DNA of 64,000 nucleotides from Prosthecobacter gellanilyticus (GCF_007992435.1 NZ_BKAG01000003.1:186001-250000), one strand, 5' to 3'; positions 43,577 through 53,598 are shown, numbered from the stretch's first letter. Translations and numbers: made by a program. Notes: generated from the letters alone by a model not told the origin.

Positions 43577-44269
43577 ATGACACCTTCTAAAATCGTCCTC
43601 ATCACTGGCTGCACACGTGGTCTCGGCCGCGCCATGGTCTCTGAGTTCACTTCCCGTGGCTGGACGGTGGCTGGTTGTGGCCGTGATGCCGCACTGATCG
43701 CCGCCTTGCAGGCTGAGCATGCCGCCCCCAATTATTTCGGGACCTGTGATGTGCGTGATGATGCCCAGGTGGCTGCCTTTGGTGAAAAGGTGGTCAAGCA
43801 TTGCGGTGTGCCGGACTTGGTGCTGAACAATGCGGCGATTGTGAACAAGAATGCCCCGGCATGGCAGGTGAGCGCCGAGGAGTTTGACCGTGTGATCGAC
43901 ATCAACATCAAAGGGCCGGCGAATGTGATGCGGCATCTGCTGCCGGTGATGCTGAAGCGCGGCAGTGGTGTGATGGTGAATTTCTCCTCGGGCTGGGGAC
44001 GCTGCACGGCACCTGAAGTGGCGCCTTACTGCGCAACCAAATATGCTATCGAGGGTCTTTCCCAGGCGGCTGCGCAAGAGACAGGTGGCAAGGTGGCGAT
44101 CATCCCGCTCAATCCAGGGATCATCGATACCGACATGCTGCGCAGTTGCTTTGGCGCTGAAGCGGCGGGCTTTCCGGATGCCACGGCGTGGGCGAAGCGA
44201 GCGGTGCCCTTTCTGATCAAGCTCGACCCAAAGGACAACGGGCAGCCACTGAGCGTGCCTGGCATGTAG
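43577..44269 (+). CDS. Short-chain dehydrogenase/reductase
   Basis: 230 residues from the ATG at 43577 (MTPSKIVLITGCTRGLG). TGCTRGLG binds NAD(P), LNNAAI is the NNAG-like motif, and YCATKYAI carries the catalytic Y-x3-K. NPGIIDTDM follows. A classical SDR of unknown substrate. It is divergent from the M29 gene; the shared 118-bp gap holds both promoters. The gap downstream, 44270-44497, has no gene. Confidence 0.88.
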   Translation: MTPSKIVLITGCTRGLGRAMVSEFTSRGWTVAGCGRDAALIAALQAEHAAPNYFGTCDVRDDAQVAAFGEKVVKHCGVPDLVLNNAAIVNKNAPAWQVSAEEFDRVIDINIKGPANVMRHLLPVMLKRGSGVMVNFSSGWGRCTAPEVAPYCATKYAIEGLSQAAAQETGGKVAIIPLNPGIIDTDMLRSCFGAEAAGFPDATAWAKRAVPFLIKLDPKDNGQPLSVPGM

Positions 44270-44497
44270 ACCGATGAGAAAGTAAACGCTCAAGTGATAC
44301 AAAAGCGCTCAGCAGCGATGCTGAGGCGGCTTTGAAGTGATCGTGGCTCAAGGCTGGCATGGCTTGTGCATACACAGGAGGTCACATCGCCCCATCTGTT
44401 GAGCCTTGCGTGCTGGAAACCGTGACCTTTGCCCTCGTGGCGGAGGATTTCAGTGCCTGAGGACCACCTCTCGACGGACACGACTTGCCCCCCAATC

Positions 44498-47400
44498 ATG
44501 TCCTCGAACTGCCTCATCGCGGCCGCGTGCCGTCGCGCCCTGATCCATCGCCTCGTTTTCGCCTCATGCCTGACGCTCTCCGCGCCGTTGCTGCATGCCC
44601 AGCTCGTCTGGGATGCAAACAACACGGGTGCCGGCCAGTTGAACGGGTCAGGACAGTGGTTTGGGACTAACCAATGGTATAACGGATCCAGCAACGTGAG
44701 CTGGGACAACAGCGGTTCCGTGATCGCGCAGATGGGTGCCACCACGCCCTCGGCCCTGGTGAGCCCGAACACGGTGACCATCACCAGCAACACCGCAAAT
44801 GTCGGAGGCATGGTCTTCATGCCCTTCACCGCATCGCCACTCACCTCGGGGCAGCAGTACACCATCGCAGGCTCCTCAGGCACGCTGAACTTTGCGGCAA
44901 ACTCCACTGTCACCGTGGGAGATCTGACCAGCACGGGCAGCAATTTCATCACCTTCGCCAGCAGCCTGGTGGTGACGGGAAACGGCCTCACCTTTCAAAA
45001 GGCGGCCGGCAGCACGGCGCAGCAATTCATGCGCTTTGACATGGTGGCCAACCCCGGGCTGACAGGCACGTTGACGCTCAAAGGCACCGGAGGCGGCCTC
45101 TTCTTCCGCAGTGGGGCTCCCGGCACTTTTGCAGCGATGTCGAATATCGTGGTGGAGACGGACAGTTGTTTTTCGCTGGTCACGGCGGGCACTTACAACA
45201 TTCCCATGAGCATCGCGGGCACGGGCGGCGGCGGCCAGTATGGAGCTCTGCGCGTGGACACGAGCGGAATCACCATCGCGAATGCCATCACGCTGACGGC
45301 GGACGCCGGGATCCAGACAAACACAGGTGGGGTGACGAACACTGTCATCTCGGGTGTGGTCAGCGGTGGTTTCGGCTTCACACGCTTCGCCACGGGAAGC
45401 GGCCAGGGGACGCTGAGTTTTCAAGCGGCGAACACTTACACAGGCACGACCACCCTGGGCCGCGCCGGAGCCTTCGCGGGTGGCGTGACCATCCTCGACT
45501 TCAGCGCGGCGGGCGCTCCGACGGATAACATTCTTTACAATGGGGCGGGCACGGCAGCCGCACTGAACATGATCGGTGGCAACAACTCCTCCACCGTGCT
45601 GCAGCTCACGGGCAAGGCGGGCGCCACGAACACGCAGAGCTTTGGCAACCTGACGCTGAACCAGTCCTCCACCACCACGAATGGCACAGCGGTCATCAGC
45701 CTGACCTCAGGTGCGGGAGGCCAGATGAATCTGAACCTGGGCACGATCACACGCACGGGCACGATGACCACGCTAGCCTTTGTGGCACCTGCCTCTGGCA
45801 CGATTTCCACCACACAGGCGGATGGGTTTCTAGGACCTTGGGCGACTTACAAAACGGCAGCTGGAGCGATGACCTGGGCGCGTGTGACTTCCGGTGTGGT
45901 GGGTGCCTTCAGCTCTGATCTGATGCACGCGACGGGCACGACGATTTCCACCCACGCTGGATACTCGGCGGCGAGTTACCTGGAAGTCGCGGATGGTTCG
46001 ACGGGCAATGTGACCGTGGCTGCGGGCACCACGAACCTGGCCACGCTGACCATGAACGATCAAGGGTATGATCGAACCGTGGATCTGGCCGGACAGACGC
46101 TGAGGCTGGGCTCCACCGGCACGACCTCAGTCGGCGGTGTGCTGATGACTTCTGACTCACGCAACCTCACGATCGGGGTTCCAGGATCCGCGGGCACGCT
46201 GACCTCGGGCGGGCCTGGCAACAGCACGGCGGGACAGCTATTCCTCACGAATGGTTCCAACAGTTCCACGATGACGGTGAACTCGGTGATCGCGAATAAT
46301 GGAACGGGTGCGGTGACGCTTTTCATCAATGGTAACACGGGTTCCAAAGTGGCGCTGAGCGGCATAAACACGTATACCGGCGGCACGCAGGTTCTGTCTG
46401 GCAGCGTGGAGATTAAGAATGCCGCAGCTTTTGGGACGACTGGGACCGTGGTGGTGATGGAAGGCGCCGCGGTTCAGCTTGGTGGTGGCATTGTGGCGAA
46501 TCGTGCGATCAGCCTGGCTGGCAGCGGGGTATCAAACACGGGTGCGATCCGCAATATCGCGGGGAACAACAGCTGGACGAACACCATCACCGCCCTCGCG
46601 CCAGTGCGCTTTCATTCCGATGCGGGCACGCTGACACTGAGTCACAGCACCAGCGCGGCAACCAACATTGTGACCGGCACGCAGAACCTGATTTTCAGCG
46701 GCAGCGGCAACATCGTGCTCGGCAGCCGGCTGAACACCAGCAGCGGCACGGTGACGAAGGAAGGCACGGGCATGCTGACGGTGAGCGGTGATGGCGGCAC
46801 GGCACTGACGGGCGCCACGACGATCAATGGGGGCATCGTGCGCATGACCAGCGGGAATGGTCTGGGCAGCACCTCTCTCATCACGGTGAATGATGTGACC
46901 ACGGGAGCTGCACTGGAGTTGAGCGGCGGCATCACGGTGGCGAATGCGGTGACCTTTAACGGCAGCGGCATCAATGGGGTGAACAGTCTCAACGGTTCGG
47001 GCGCGATCCGAAACATCTCCGGCAACAACACGCTCAGTGGAATTGTCGGCATTGGTCTGGATACGGCGGGGCCGCGTGTTTCCGCGGATGCGGACACTAC
47101 TCTGACGCTGAGCGGCACGATCCGCAGCGCAGCCACTGCCTCGGGCACTCGCACGGGCTTGTTTGGCGGAGCAGGCACCATCAACGTGACGGGCGTGATC
47201 ACCAACGGCACCACGGCGGGGACCTTCATCACGGGCATTGCGAAAATCGAGAGCGGCACGCTGAACCTCCGCACGGCCAGCACCTTCACACCGAACACCA
47301 CTGCGCCGACGGCCAGCCTGGTGAACGTGCGCGGTGGCACGCTGAACCTGGACTATGCGAGCGCCTCGGTCTCCAACGGACTCATCCTGGGAACGAACAA

Positions 47401-49996
47401 CCTGACCATGGGCGGTGGCACGCTTTCCCAAGGCGGCAGCAGCCTGGGCGGTGGCACGCTGCTGATCAGCGGCAAGGCTGGAACAGCGAACGTACAGAAC
47501 TTTGCCAGCACCACACTGGCGGCTGGACGCAGCGCCATCACCGCGACATCTGGCGCAGGTGGCTCGGTGAATCTCGCGCTGGGCCCGATCACACGGGCTG
47601 CCAGTTCTGGAAGCGCGTTGGTGCTTACATTGCCAGCGACGGGCAGCATCACGACGACGTCGCTCAATACCAATAGCATCCTCAATGGTGGCATGACAGT
47701 GGGGCAGACGACCTGGGCCACCTCCGCGGCCACGCAGAGCGCCAATGTGGCCTGGGCGGACACGGGCGACACCATCACGCTGGCGGGGTATTCCAACGGC
47801 CAGCAGGTCAGCTTCAGCGGCACCGCACCTGCGGGACTCACGGCGGGTGTCGGCTACTATGTAGTGAATGCCACGGGCAGTAATTTTCAGCTCGCTGCGA
47901 CGGAAGGCGGGACGGCGATTGCCCTCACTAACAATGGAACAACCGGCACCATGAACACAGCGGGCGCCATCACGGGCCTGCTGGATGGCAGCTACAGCAC
48001 GACCTTTGCCGCCAATACGAATGTGGATGTGGCAGGGGGCGCGGTGAGCCAGGGGGTTATCACCACCAACTCCGTGCGCTTCAATGCCACCGGCGGAACC
48101 ACGCTGAGCCTGAGCGGCAACCTGACCAACACAAGCGGTGGCATCCTGGTCACCTCGAATGTCACGGGTGATGTGATGATCCAGAGCAACACCGGCACAA
48201 TCCGCACCCTCTCCAGCAGCACGCTGGCGGACTTCACGGTGCATCATCATGGGACGGGCACCTTGACCATTGCCCCGACTGTGACGCTGTCCAATGCGAC
48301 GGCCTTTACCAAGACAGGCGCAGGCACGATGAACTTTGCGGGCACCGTTTCCACGACCAGCGTGCAGATCCGTGCCACGGAAGGTGCGCTGAACTTTGTG
48401 GGATCGAATCCATTCAATGGAAGCGCGGATCCGACGCTCTTTTTTGGTTCGGCCACGACGAGCACGAAGATCTCCTTTGGAAACGGGGCCACAGCGGGTG
48501 CGGAGTCATTCGCAGGCTTGTATGTGCTCGGCCGGGGGAACTCGCTGGTGGGTGGTGGCAGCGGTCTCTACACCATCGGGCTGCAGAGCGGCCTGACCAC
48601 GGATCTGCGTGAGTTGATGATCGGCGGCGCGGGCACGAATGAGAACAACCTGAGTTTCGAAGCATACTCCGGCGGCACCACGCTGATGGGCGGGAACAAC
48701 ACGTATGCAGGCCGCACGAACCTCGGACGTGCCACGATCGAGGCGACTGTGCTCGCCAATGCAGGAGTGGCGAGTTCCATCGGCACGGGCACGCTTTCAC
48801 CGGACATTGTGATGCATGACACGAGCTCCACCGCGGTCGTGGTGTCCACACTGCGTTATGTGGGCTCGACGGATGCGGCGACGGATCGTGCGATCAAGCT
48901 CTTCACTGATGGTGTGACGATGCCGAGCCTGACCGGTGTGGTGGAGAACAACGGCACCGGCTCACTGAAGTTCACCTCGGCCTTCAAGGTGGAAGGCAAC
49001 ACGACCCTTGCGCGCACGCTCCGGCTCAGTGGCACGAACACCGGCGCGAATGAGATGGTAAGCATCGGCGAGACGGGCACCAGTGTGGTCAGTCTGGACA
49101 AGGCAGGCACAGGGAACTGGGCCCTCACGGGCAACAGCACCTACACGGGCGGCACCACAGTGAGCAATGGCACGCTTCAACTCGGCAATGGTGGTTCGGC
49201 GGGGAATGTGGGGTCAGGCGGCATCGCCATCAGCAGCGGGGCGATTTTGAAAACGAACCGCAGTGACACGCTGATGATCTCGCAGAACATTACGGGCGCG
49301 GGCAGCGTGGTGGTCGCGAATCCGACTGGAGGCACTACGCAGCTCAGTTCGAATCTCAACACTTACAGCGGTGGCACGACGGTGAGCAGCGGTGTGCTCA
49401 TGGTCACGAATGCGAGCGGCTCTGCGACTGGGAGCGGCAGCGTGATGGTGATGACGGGGGCAACTCTCGCTGGCAGCGGGCGCATCGCGCCGGCTTTGGA
49501 TAACTCTGTCATGGTCATCGGCACCTTGAGTGTCGGAGCACTGCCGAGCACGGCCACGGCGATGGACATCCTCACGGGTGGCACGGGGGCGCTGGTGATC
49601 GATGGCAGTGGTGAGCTGGCCTTTGATCTCATCAGCGGAGCGGGACTGGGCGACAACACTGGGATCGCCGCGAGCGCGGATCTGCTGCGTATCGGCGGAA
49701 CGATGACGCTGAATGCCGGCGCGAGGCTAACCATCAGTGGTGGCAGCATGAGCGGATGGGCGGCGGGTGATCAATGGAAGTTGATCGACTGGAGCACTCT
49801 CACCGGCAGCACGACGACCACGTTCAGCGAACTCAGCCTGCCAGAACTCAGCGGCGGGCTGACGTGGGATATGTCGCAGTTTTACACGCTGGGCACCATC
49901 TCGATCACGGTGGTGCCGGAGCCTTCACGGGCGCTGTTGCTGGCTGCGGGAGCTCTATGCTTGCTGGGACGGCGTCGCCGGAACTCGGCACGGTAA
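44498..49996 (+). CDS. Giant secreted PEP-CTERM protein of autotransporter-type beta-strand repeats
   Basis: 1832 residues from the ATG at 44498 (MSSNCLIAAACRRALIHRLVFASCLTLSAPLLHAQ), which provides the signal peptide. The frame is open 23 codons further up. The body is Gly/Thr/Ser/Asn rich, with repeated beta-helix units such as NSTYTGGTTVSNGTLQLGNGG, LNTYSGGTTVSSGVLMV and INTYTGGTQVLSGS, matching the autotransporter-associated beta-strand repeat (TIGR02601). Around residues 1085-1160 an inserted module, GTAPAGLTAGVGYYVVNATG, differs from the repeats. The C-terminus VPEPSRALLLAAGALCLLGRRRR is a PEP-CTERM sorting tag for exosortase processing. No exosortase gene is in the window. Confidence 0.92.
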   Translation: MSSNCLIAAACRRALIHRLVFASCLTLSAPLLHAQLVWDANNTGAGQLNGSGQWFGTNQWYNGSSNVSWDNSGSVIAQMGATTPSALVSPNTVTITSNTANVGGMVFMPFTASPLTSGQQYTIAGSSGTLNFAANSTVTVGDLTSTGSNFITFASSLVVTGNGLTFQKAAGSTAQQFMRFDMVANPGLTGTLTLKGTGGGLFFRSGAPGTFAAMSNIVVETDSCFSLVTAGTYNIPMSIAGTGGGGQYGALRVDTSGITIANAITLTADAGIQTNTGGVTNTVISGVVSGGFGFTRFATGSGQGTLSFQAANTYTGTTTLGRAGAFAGGVTILDFSAAGAPTDNILYNGAGTAAALNMIGGNNSSTVLQLTGKAGATNTQSFGNLTLNQSSTTTNGTAVISLTSGAGGQMNLNLGTITRTGTMTTLAFVAPASGTISTTQADGFLGPWATYKTAAGAMTWARVTSGVVGAFSSDLMHATGTTISTHAGYSAASYLEVADGSTGNVTVAAGTTNLATLTMNDQGYDRTVDLAGQTLRLGSTGTTSVGGVLMTSDSRNLTIGVPGSAGTLTSGGPGNSTAGQLFLTNGSNSSTMTVNSVIANNGTGAVTLFINGNTGSKVALSGINTYTGGTQVLSGSVEIKNAAAFGTTGTVVVMEGAAVQLGGGIVANRAISLAGSGVSNTGAIRNIAGNNSWTNTITALAPVRFHSDAGTLTLSHSTSAATNIVTGTQNLIFSGSGNIVLGSRLNTSSGTVTKEGTGMLTVSGDGGTALTGATTINGGIVRMTSGNGLGSTSLITVNDVTTGAALELSGGITVANAVTFNGSGINGVNSLNGSGAIRNISGNNTLSGIVGIGLDTAGPRVSADADTTLTLSGTIRSAATASGTRTGLFGGAGTINVTGVITNGTTAGTFITGIAKIESGTLNLRTASTFTPNTTAPTASLVNVRGGTLNLDYASASVSNGLILGTNNLTMGGGTLSQGGSSLGGGTLLISGKAGTANVQNFASTTLAAGRSAITATSGAGGSVNLALGPITRAASSGSALVLTLPATGSITTTSLNTNSILNGGMTVGQTTWATSAATQSANVAWADTGDTITLAGYSNGQQVSFSGTAPAGLTAGVGYYVVNATGSNFQLAATEGGTAIALTNNGTTGTMNTAGAITGLLDGSYSTTFAANTNVDVAGGAVSQGVITTNSVRFNATGGTTLSLSGNLTNTSGGILVTSNVTGDVMIQSNTGTIRTLSSSTLADFTVHHHGTGTLTIAPTVTLSNATAFTKTGAGTMNFAGTVSTTSVQIRATEGALNFVGSNPFNGSADPTLFFGSATTSTKISFGNGATAGAESFAGLYVLGRGNSLVGGGSGLYTIGLQSGLTTDLRELMIGGAGTNENNLSFEAYSGGTTLMGGNNTYAGRTNLGRATIEATVLANAGVASSIGTGTLSPDIVMHDTSSTAVVVSTLRYVGSTDAATDRAIKLFTDGVTMPSLTGVVENNGTGSLKFTSAFKVEGNTTLARTLRLSGTNTGANEMVSIGETGTSVVSLDKAGTGNWALTGNSTYTGGTTVSNGTLQLGNGGSAGNVGSGGIAISSGAILKTNRSDTLMISQNITGAGSVVVANPTGGTTQLSSNLNTYSGGTTVSSGVLMVTNASGSATGSGSVMVMTGATLAGSGRIAPALDNSVMVIGTLSVGALPSTATAMDILTGGTGALVIDGSGELAFDLISGAGLGDNTGIAASADLLRIGGTMTLNAGARLTISGGSMSGWAAGDQWKLIDWSTLTGSTTTTFSELSLPELSGGLTWDMSQFYTLGTISITVVPEPSRALLLAAGALCLLGRRRRNSAR

Positions 49997-50027
49997 GTTA
50001 TGTTCGAACTCGTTCGTGAATCGGGAC

Positions 50028-50051
50028 ACAACCCCATTGGAATGGGGTTGT
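50028..50051. repeat. Dispersed palindrome, copy 2 of 2
   Basis: Arms ACAACCCCATT and AATGGGGTTGT with a GG centre, 11-bp perfect. The flank GTACGTCCAG matches the flank of the copy at 37630-37649. It lies between the PEP-CTERM protein gene and the convergent DMT transporter gene and could also act as a terminator. Confidence 0.7.
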
Positions 50052-50097
50052 ACGTCCAGGGCGTGGAAGTCCATTGAGTTTGAGAAGGCACCCGAGG

Positions 50098-51000
50098 CTA
50101 AATGACGACCATCACAATGGCGCTGAGCATCATGGCCGCGCCGATCATGCGCCAGCGCAGCACGGAGGCGCCGAGGTGCTGCTCCTGATTGGCAAACCAG
50201 TGGCCGATCATCCAGACGAGCACCACACTCAGCAGACCGCGCGAGGCGTAGACAATGTTTGACGAGGTGGCTTTTCCATACACCGCGAGGGTGCCGACAA
50301 AAATGATGCTCTGCACACTGAGCAGGGCCGCGCCGCTGGTGAGCCATTTCCAGGCCTGCTTTGGCACCTGGCTCAGAGGCGCGGAGAAGCGGAAGATGAG
50401 GCCGAAGGAAAGGATGGCATTGATCCAGAAGATGCAGGGCAGCAGGCGGCCCGCGCCCCAGGTGGGTCCCCACATCTGCACCAGCACGTCAAAGATGGCG
50501 AAGGCGATGGCGCCGATGCCGCCGGAGACGAAGGTGATGAGCAGACCTCGTGGAGTCTTGCCGGCGTCCTTGCGGTTCAGGCAAGTGATGCCCGCCACAC
50601 TCAGCAGCGCGGCGGCCCAGAGCTTCATGCCCACGGCTTCCTTGGCCAGGATGGGGGTGAGGAAAGCGACGATGACGACTTTCAATCCAAACACCGGCAC
50701 AGCCACAGATACGTCCCCTTTTTCCAGGGCGAGGAATTGGGCGATCTGGCCGACGAAGAGGCACAGGGCGATCACGCCCGGCTGCCAGAGCAGCTCGCGC
50801 TCCACCTCCGGTCCGCCCAGGAGCCAGAGGAAGGAGAACAGGCCCGCCGCGATGAGATTCACCACAAAGGTGGTGCGCCAGAGGCCGACCCCCAGGCTGC
50901 TCGAGCGCTTCAACACCAGCGCCGCGAAGGCGTAGACGAGGGCGGCAATGGAGGGGTAGAGGACGGTGGCGGTTGAGGGGGGCACCCCGCTGCCTAGCAT
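50098..51000 (-). CDS. EamA/DMT family transporter
   Basis: 300 residues from the ATG at 51000 (MLGSGVPPSTATVLYPSIAALVYAFAALVLKRSS). An upstream ATG at 51057 would add 19 residues that do not look coding. About ten hydrophobic helices in two repeats are visible; LALEKGDVSVAVPVFGLKVVIVAFLTPILAKE is the end of the first EamA unit. It probably exports a small metabolite. Substrate unknown. Confidence 0.83.
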   Translation of the reverse strand: MLGSGVPPSTATVLYPSIAALVYAFAALVLKRSSSLGVGLWRTTFVVNLIAAGLFSFLWLLGGPEVERELLWQPGVIALCLFVGQIAQFLALEKGDVSVAVPVFGLKVVIVAFLTPILAKEAVGMKLWAAALLSVAGITCLNRKDAGKTPRGLLITFVSGGIGAIAFAIFDVLVQMWGPTWGAGRLLPCIFWINAILSFGLIFRFSAPLSQVPKQAWKWLTSGAALLSVQSIIFVGTLAVYGKATSSNIVYASRGLLSVVLVWMIGHWFANQEQHLGASVLRWRMIGAAMMLSAIVMVVI

Positions 51001-51035
51001 GGTCACCCGAGCTGCACAAGGAGAGCAAAATACGC

Positions 51036-51815
51036 ATGGGGAGGCTGGGGATACCAAATGATGCTGCTTTGACAGGAGGTGGCGTTTGCCGCATTATTAC
51101 ATGCATTGAACCCCACCCCTCCAGTTCCGAGCCCGACGCCCCCGTTGAGAGCGACCGCAATCTCGGCGGTTCGCAAGAGCTTCTCCGATGCGCGGCGCAG
51201 AGCCTTGCAAACGCAGGGGCAAGTCACCATGCAGGAGGTGCGGGCGAATCAATTGACGATGAAATCAGTGCCTTGAGCAACTTTGCCAATGGTGTGAGTA
51301 TCTGGATGAAGGCTGAGGCGGTTCGTGAGATGCTTGAGGCAAATCCGATGAAGGGTGGCAAGGAACATCGTGTCGCGTTTTTGGTGGATCAAAAGCGGGT
51401 GTTCAAAGTGGCAGATGCTCGCCGGCTCGCCACCGAGTCAATTTTCGACTACCTGACTGATCTGGTGCTTTCGAACCACTACTTTGACGATGACATCCAG
51501 CTTGAAGGCTTCTGTCAGGAAGGAGACAGGCTTCTGGTTATCACAACCCAGCCCTACATCAGTGGAATTCATCCTGATTGGACTGAACTTCGAGCGGGTC
51601 TGGCTCGTCACAAATTGTGTGATCCGGCTCCGAGATCTTTTGGAGGCAACTTCATTTTTGACGATGGAGTGCTAGGAGAGGTGGATGTCTTTGATCTGCA
51701 CCCTAACAATGTCATTCAAGATAAGAATGGATGGCTGAATCCGATCGATGCCCATTTTTACTTTCACGACCGAGAAGCGAGAATTGCTGCACTAAGCAAG
51801 CTTGATCTAATGTAA
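51036..51815 (+). CDS. Protein with kinase-like 'polyvalent protein' domain, N-terminus uncertain
   Basis: 259 residues from the ATG at 51036, which has AAGGAGAG 10 bases upstream. A TTG at 51273 or the ATG at 51306 would give the conserved part only. From about residue 105, EHRVAFLVDQKRVFKVAD, YLTDLVLSNHYFDDDIQLEGF, LLVITTQPYISGIHPD and VFDLHPNNVIQDKNGWLNPIDAHFYF resemble the Ser/Thr/Tyr-kinase-like domain found in mobile-element polyvalent proteins. The N-terminal 80 residues look poor as protein, and another frame (51079-51276) reads better there and ends overlapping the TTG. Base composition is more AT-rich than neighbours, suggesting transfer. It may be two coupled genes or a decayed one. 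Confidence 0.5.
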   Translation: MGRLGIPNDAALTGGGVCRIITCIEPHPSSSEPDAPVESDRNLGGSQELLRCAAQSLANAGASHHAGGAGESIDDEISALSNFANGVSIWMKAEAVREMLEANPMKGGKEHRVAFLVDQKRVFKVADARRLATESIFDYLTDLVLSNHYFDDDIQLEGFCQEGDRLLVITTQPYISGIHPDWTELRAGLARHKLCDPAPRSFGGNFIFDDGVLGEVDVFDLHPNNVIQDKNGWLNPIDAHFYFHDREARIAALSKLDLM

Positions 51816-51828
51816 GCGGATGGGTGTG

Positions 51829-53598
51829 TCACACCAAGCCGCGCCTAACCAATGACTCTTCCATGGCGCGTTCGACGAGGCGGACGGCGAGTTCCTGGGT
51901 GGCGTCGTCGAGGGACTGGTTGGCGGACTTGAGGGCGCGGGCGTCGTGGTCGGGGGAGTGGAGGAGGGCTTTGACCTGGGCGGCGGCGGCTTCGATGGTG
52001 GCGCGCTCTTCAGCGCTGACGGCATCGCCGAACTGCTCCAGCGCGGCTTCGACGGCGGGGAGGAGCTCTTCGGCCTTCATCCGGGCTTCGGTCCAGACGC
52101 GCTCGTTCATGTCCTCGAAGGCATGCTCGACACTTTCGGCGATCATCTGCTCCACGCGCTCGTCATCGACATCGACGGCGGTGTTTTGGATCTCGAGGAG
52201 GGTGTCGGTATTGGTGGCGGTGTCACGGGCCAGCACCTGCAGGATGCCGTTGGCATCGATGGCGAACTGCACGCCGACTCTGGCGCTGCCTTTGGGACCT
52301 GGAGGGAAGGGGACGACGACTCGGCCTAACTCCCAGTTGTCCTTCGCGAGCTCGCGCTCGCCCTGCAGCACGCGGATGAGCATGTCCTGCTGGTTCGCGA
52401 CGGCGTTCGTGAACATCTCGCCGGCCTTGCAGGGGATGGTGGTGTTGCGCGGGATGATGATGTTCATCAGGCCGCCAAAGGTTTCGATGCCAAGTGAGAG
52501 TGGAGTGACGTCCAGCAGCAGCACGTTTTTCAGCGAGCCGCTGAGAATGCCTGCCTGGATCACGGCACCGAGGGCCACGGCTTCATCGGGATTTTGCGAA
52601 ACATCTGGTTCGCGTCCGAAGACCTCGGCGACATAACGGCGCACGAGCGGGATCCGTGTACTGCCGCCGACGAGGATGACCGCATCAAGCTCTTCCGGCT
52701 TCACGCCAGCATCACTCAAGGCGCGCAGGCAGTGAGCGCGTGTGCGCTCGATGAGTGGACGGATGAGTTTTTCAAATTCAGCGCGGGTGAGCTCAACGCT
52801 GAGGCTGTTTTTGCCATCGTAGAAGGGCAGCTCGATGCGGGTACTTTCCTCGGTGGAGAGGCGCTTCTTCGCGGCTTCGGCGGCAGGTGTGGCCTGGCCT
52901 TCGAGAGAGGCGAGAGGGATCTCTGCGGGGCCGTTTTGGGCGAGCCAGTTGACGATTGCGCGGTCGATGTCATCACCGCCGAGCTGGGTGTCGCCTGCGG
53001 TGCTCAGCACTTGGAAGACGCCATCACGCATCTCGAGCACGCTGATGTCAAAGGTGCCGCCGCCGAGGTCATAGACGGCGATTTTTTGGTGCTCGTCCAG
53101 CTTGTCCAAACCATAGGCGAGGGCTGCGGCGGTGGGCTCGCTAACGATGCGCTCGACCGTGAGTCCGGCGAGCTCACCGGCCTGCTTCGTGGCATTGCGC
53201 TGCGCATCATTGAAGTAAGCGGGCACGGTGATCACCGCGCGATCGACGCTTTGCTCCAGCGCTCGCTCGGCGATGGCTTTGAGGCGCTTCAGGATCTCGG
53301 CGGAGACCTGGATGGGAGAGGTGCCGAGCTCGCGCAGATTGTAGGCGGGCTGCCAGTCGCCCTCTCCGGAGCGACGGCCGATGAGGCGCTTCACGCTGGT
53401 GACGGTGCGCTTGGGCTCCAAGGCACGCTTTCTCAAGGCGGCGCTACCGATGATGAGGCTGCCATCCGGGGCGTAGTTCACGGCGGAAGGCGTGAGGCGG
53501 CTGCCCTCTTCATCCGCGAGCAGAATGGGAAAGCCACTGTCCACCACGCCTACGAGGGAGTTGGTGGTGCCGAGATCGATGCCGAGGATGGGGGACAT
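51829..53598 (-). CDS. Hsp70 family chaperone (DnaK/HscA-like)
   Basis: 589 residues from the ATG at 53598 (MSPILGIDLGTTNSLVG). The 26 in-frame codons upstream derive from the repeat. The ATPase domain has IDLGTTNS, VPAYFNDAQRNATKQAGELAGL, VYDLGGGTFDISVLEM and VGGSTRIPLVRR. The substrate domain starts near LLDVTPLSLGIETFGG. A shortened helical lid ends without a DnaK-type EEVD-like or Gly-rich tail. It is shorter than DnaK (about 640) and has no grpE/dnaJ beside it, so it is probably a secondary Hsp70; no iscU/hscB neighbour supports HscA. Confidence 0.9.
   Translation of the reverse strand: MSPILGIDLGTTNSLVGVVDSGFPILLADEEGSRLTPSAVNYAPDGSLIIGSAALRKRALEPKRTVTSVKRLIGRRSGEGDWQPAYNLRELGTSPIQVSAEILKRLKAIAERALEQSVDRAVITVPAYFNDAQRNATKQAGELAGLTVERIVSEPTAAALAYGLDKLDEHQKIAVYDLGGGTFDISVLEMRDGVFQVLSTAGDTQLGGDDIDRAIVNWLAQNGPAEIPLASLEGQATPAAEAAKKRLSTEESTRIELPFYDGKNSLSVELTRAEFEKLIRPLIERTRAHCLRALSDAGVKPEELDAVILVGGSTRIPLVRRYVAEVFGREPDVSQNPDEAVALGAVIQAGILSGSLKNVLLLDVTPLSLGIETFGGLMNIIIPRNTTIPCKAGEMFTNAVANQQDMLIRVLQGERELAKDNWELGRVVVPFPPGPKGSARVGVQFAIDANGILQVLARDTATNTDTLLEIQNTAVDVDDERVEQMIAESVEHAFEDMNERVWTEARMKAEELLPAVEAALEQFGDAVSAEERATIEAAAAQVKALLHSPDHDARALKSANQSLDDATQELAVRLVERAMEESLVRRGLV

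Noticed and set aside
46532-48250. 572-codon open frame on the minus strand opposite the PEP-CTERM repeat protein
   Set aside because: It lies wholly antisense to a clear repeat protein. Its translation is Arg/Ala/His-rich without domains, and such frames arise from the Gly/Thr-rich codon pattern of the sense gene.
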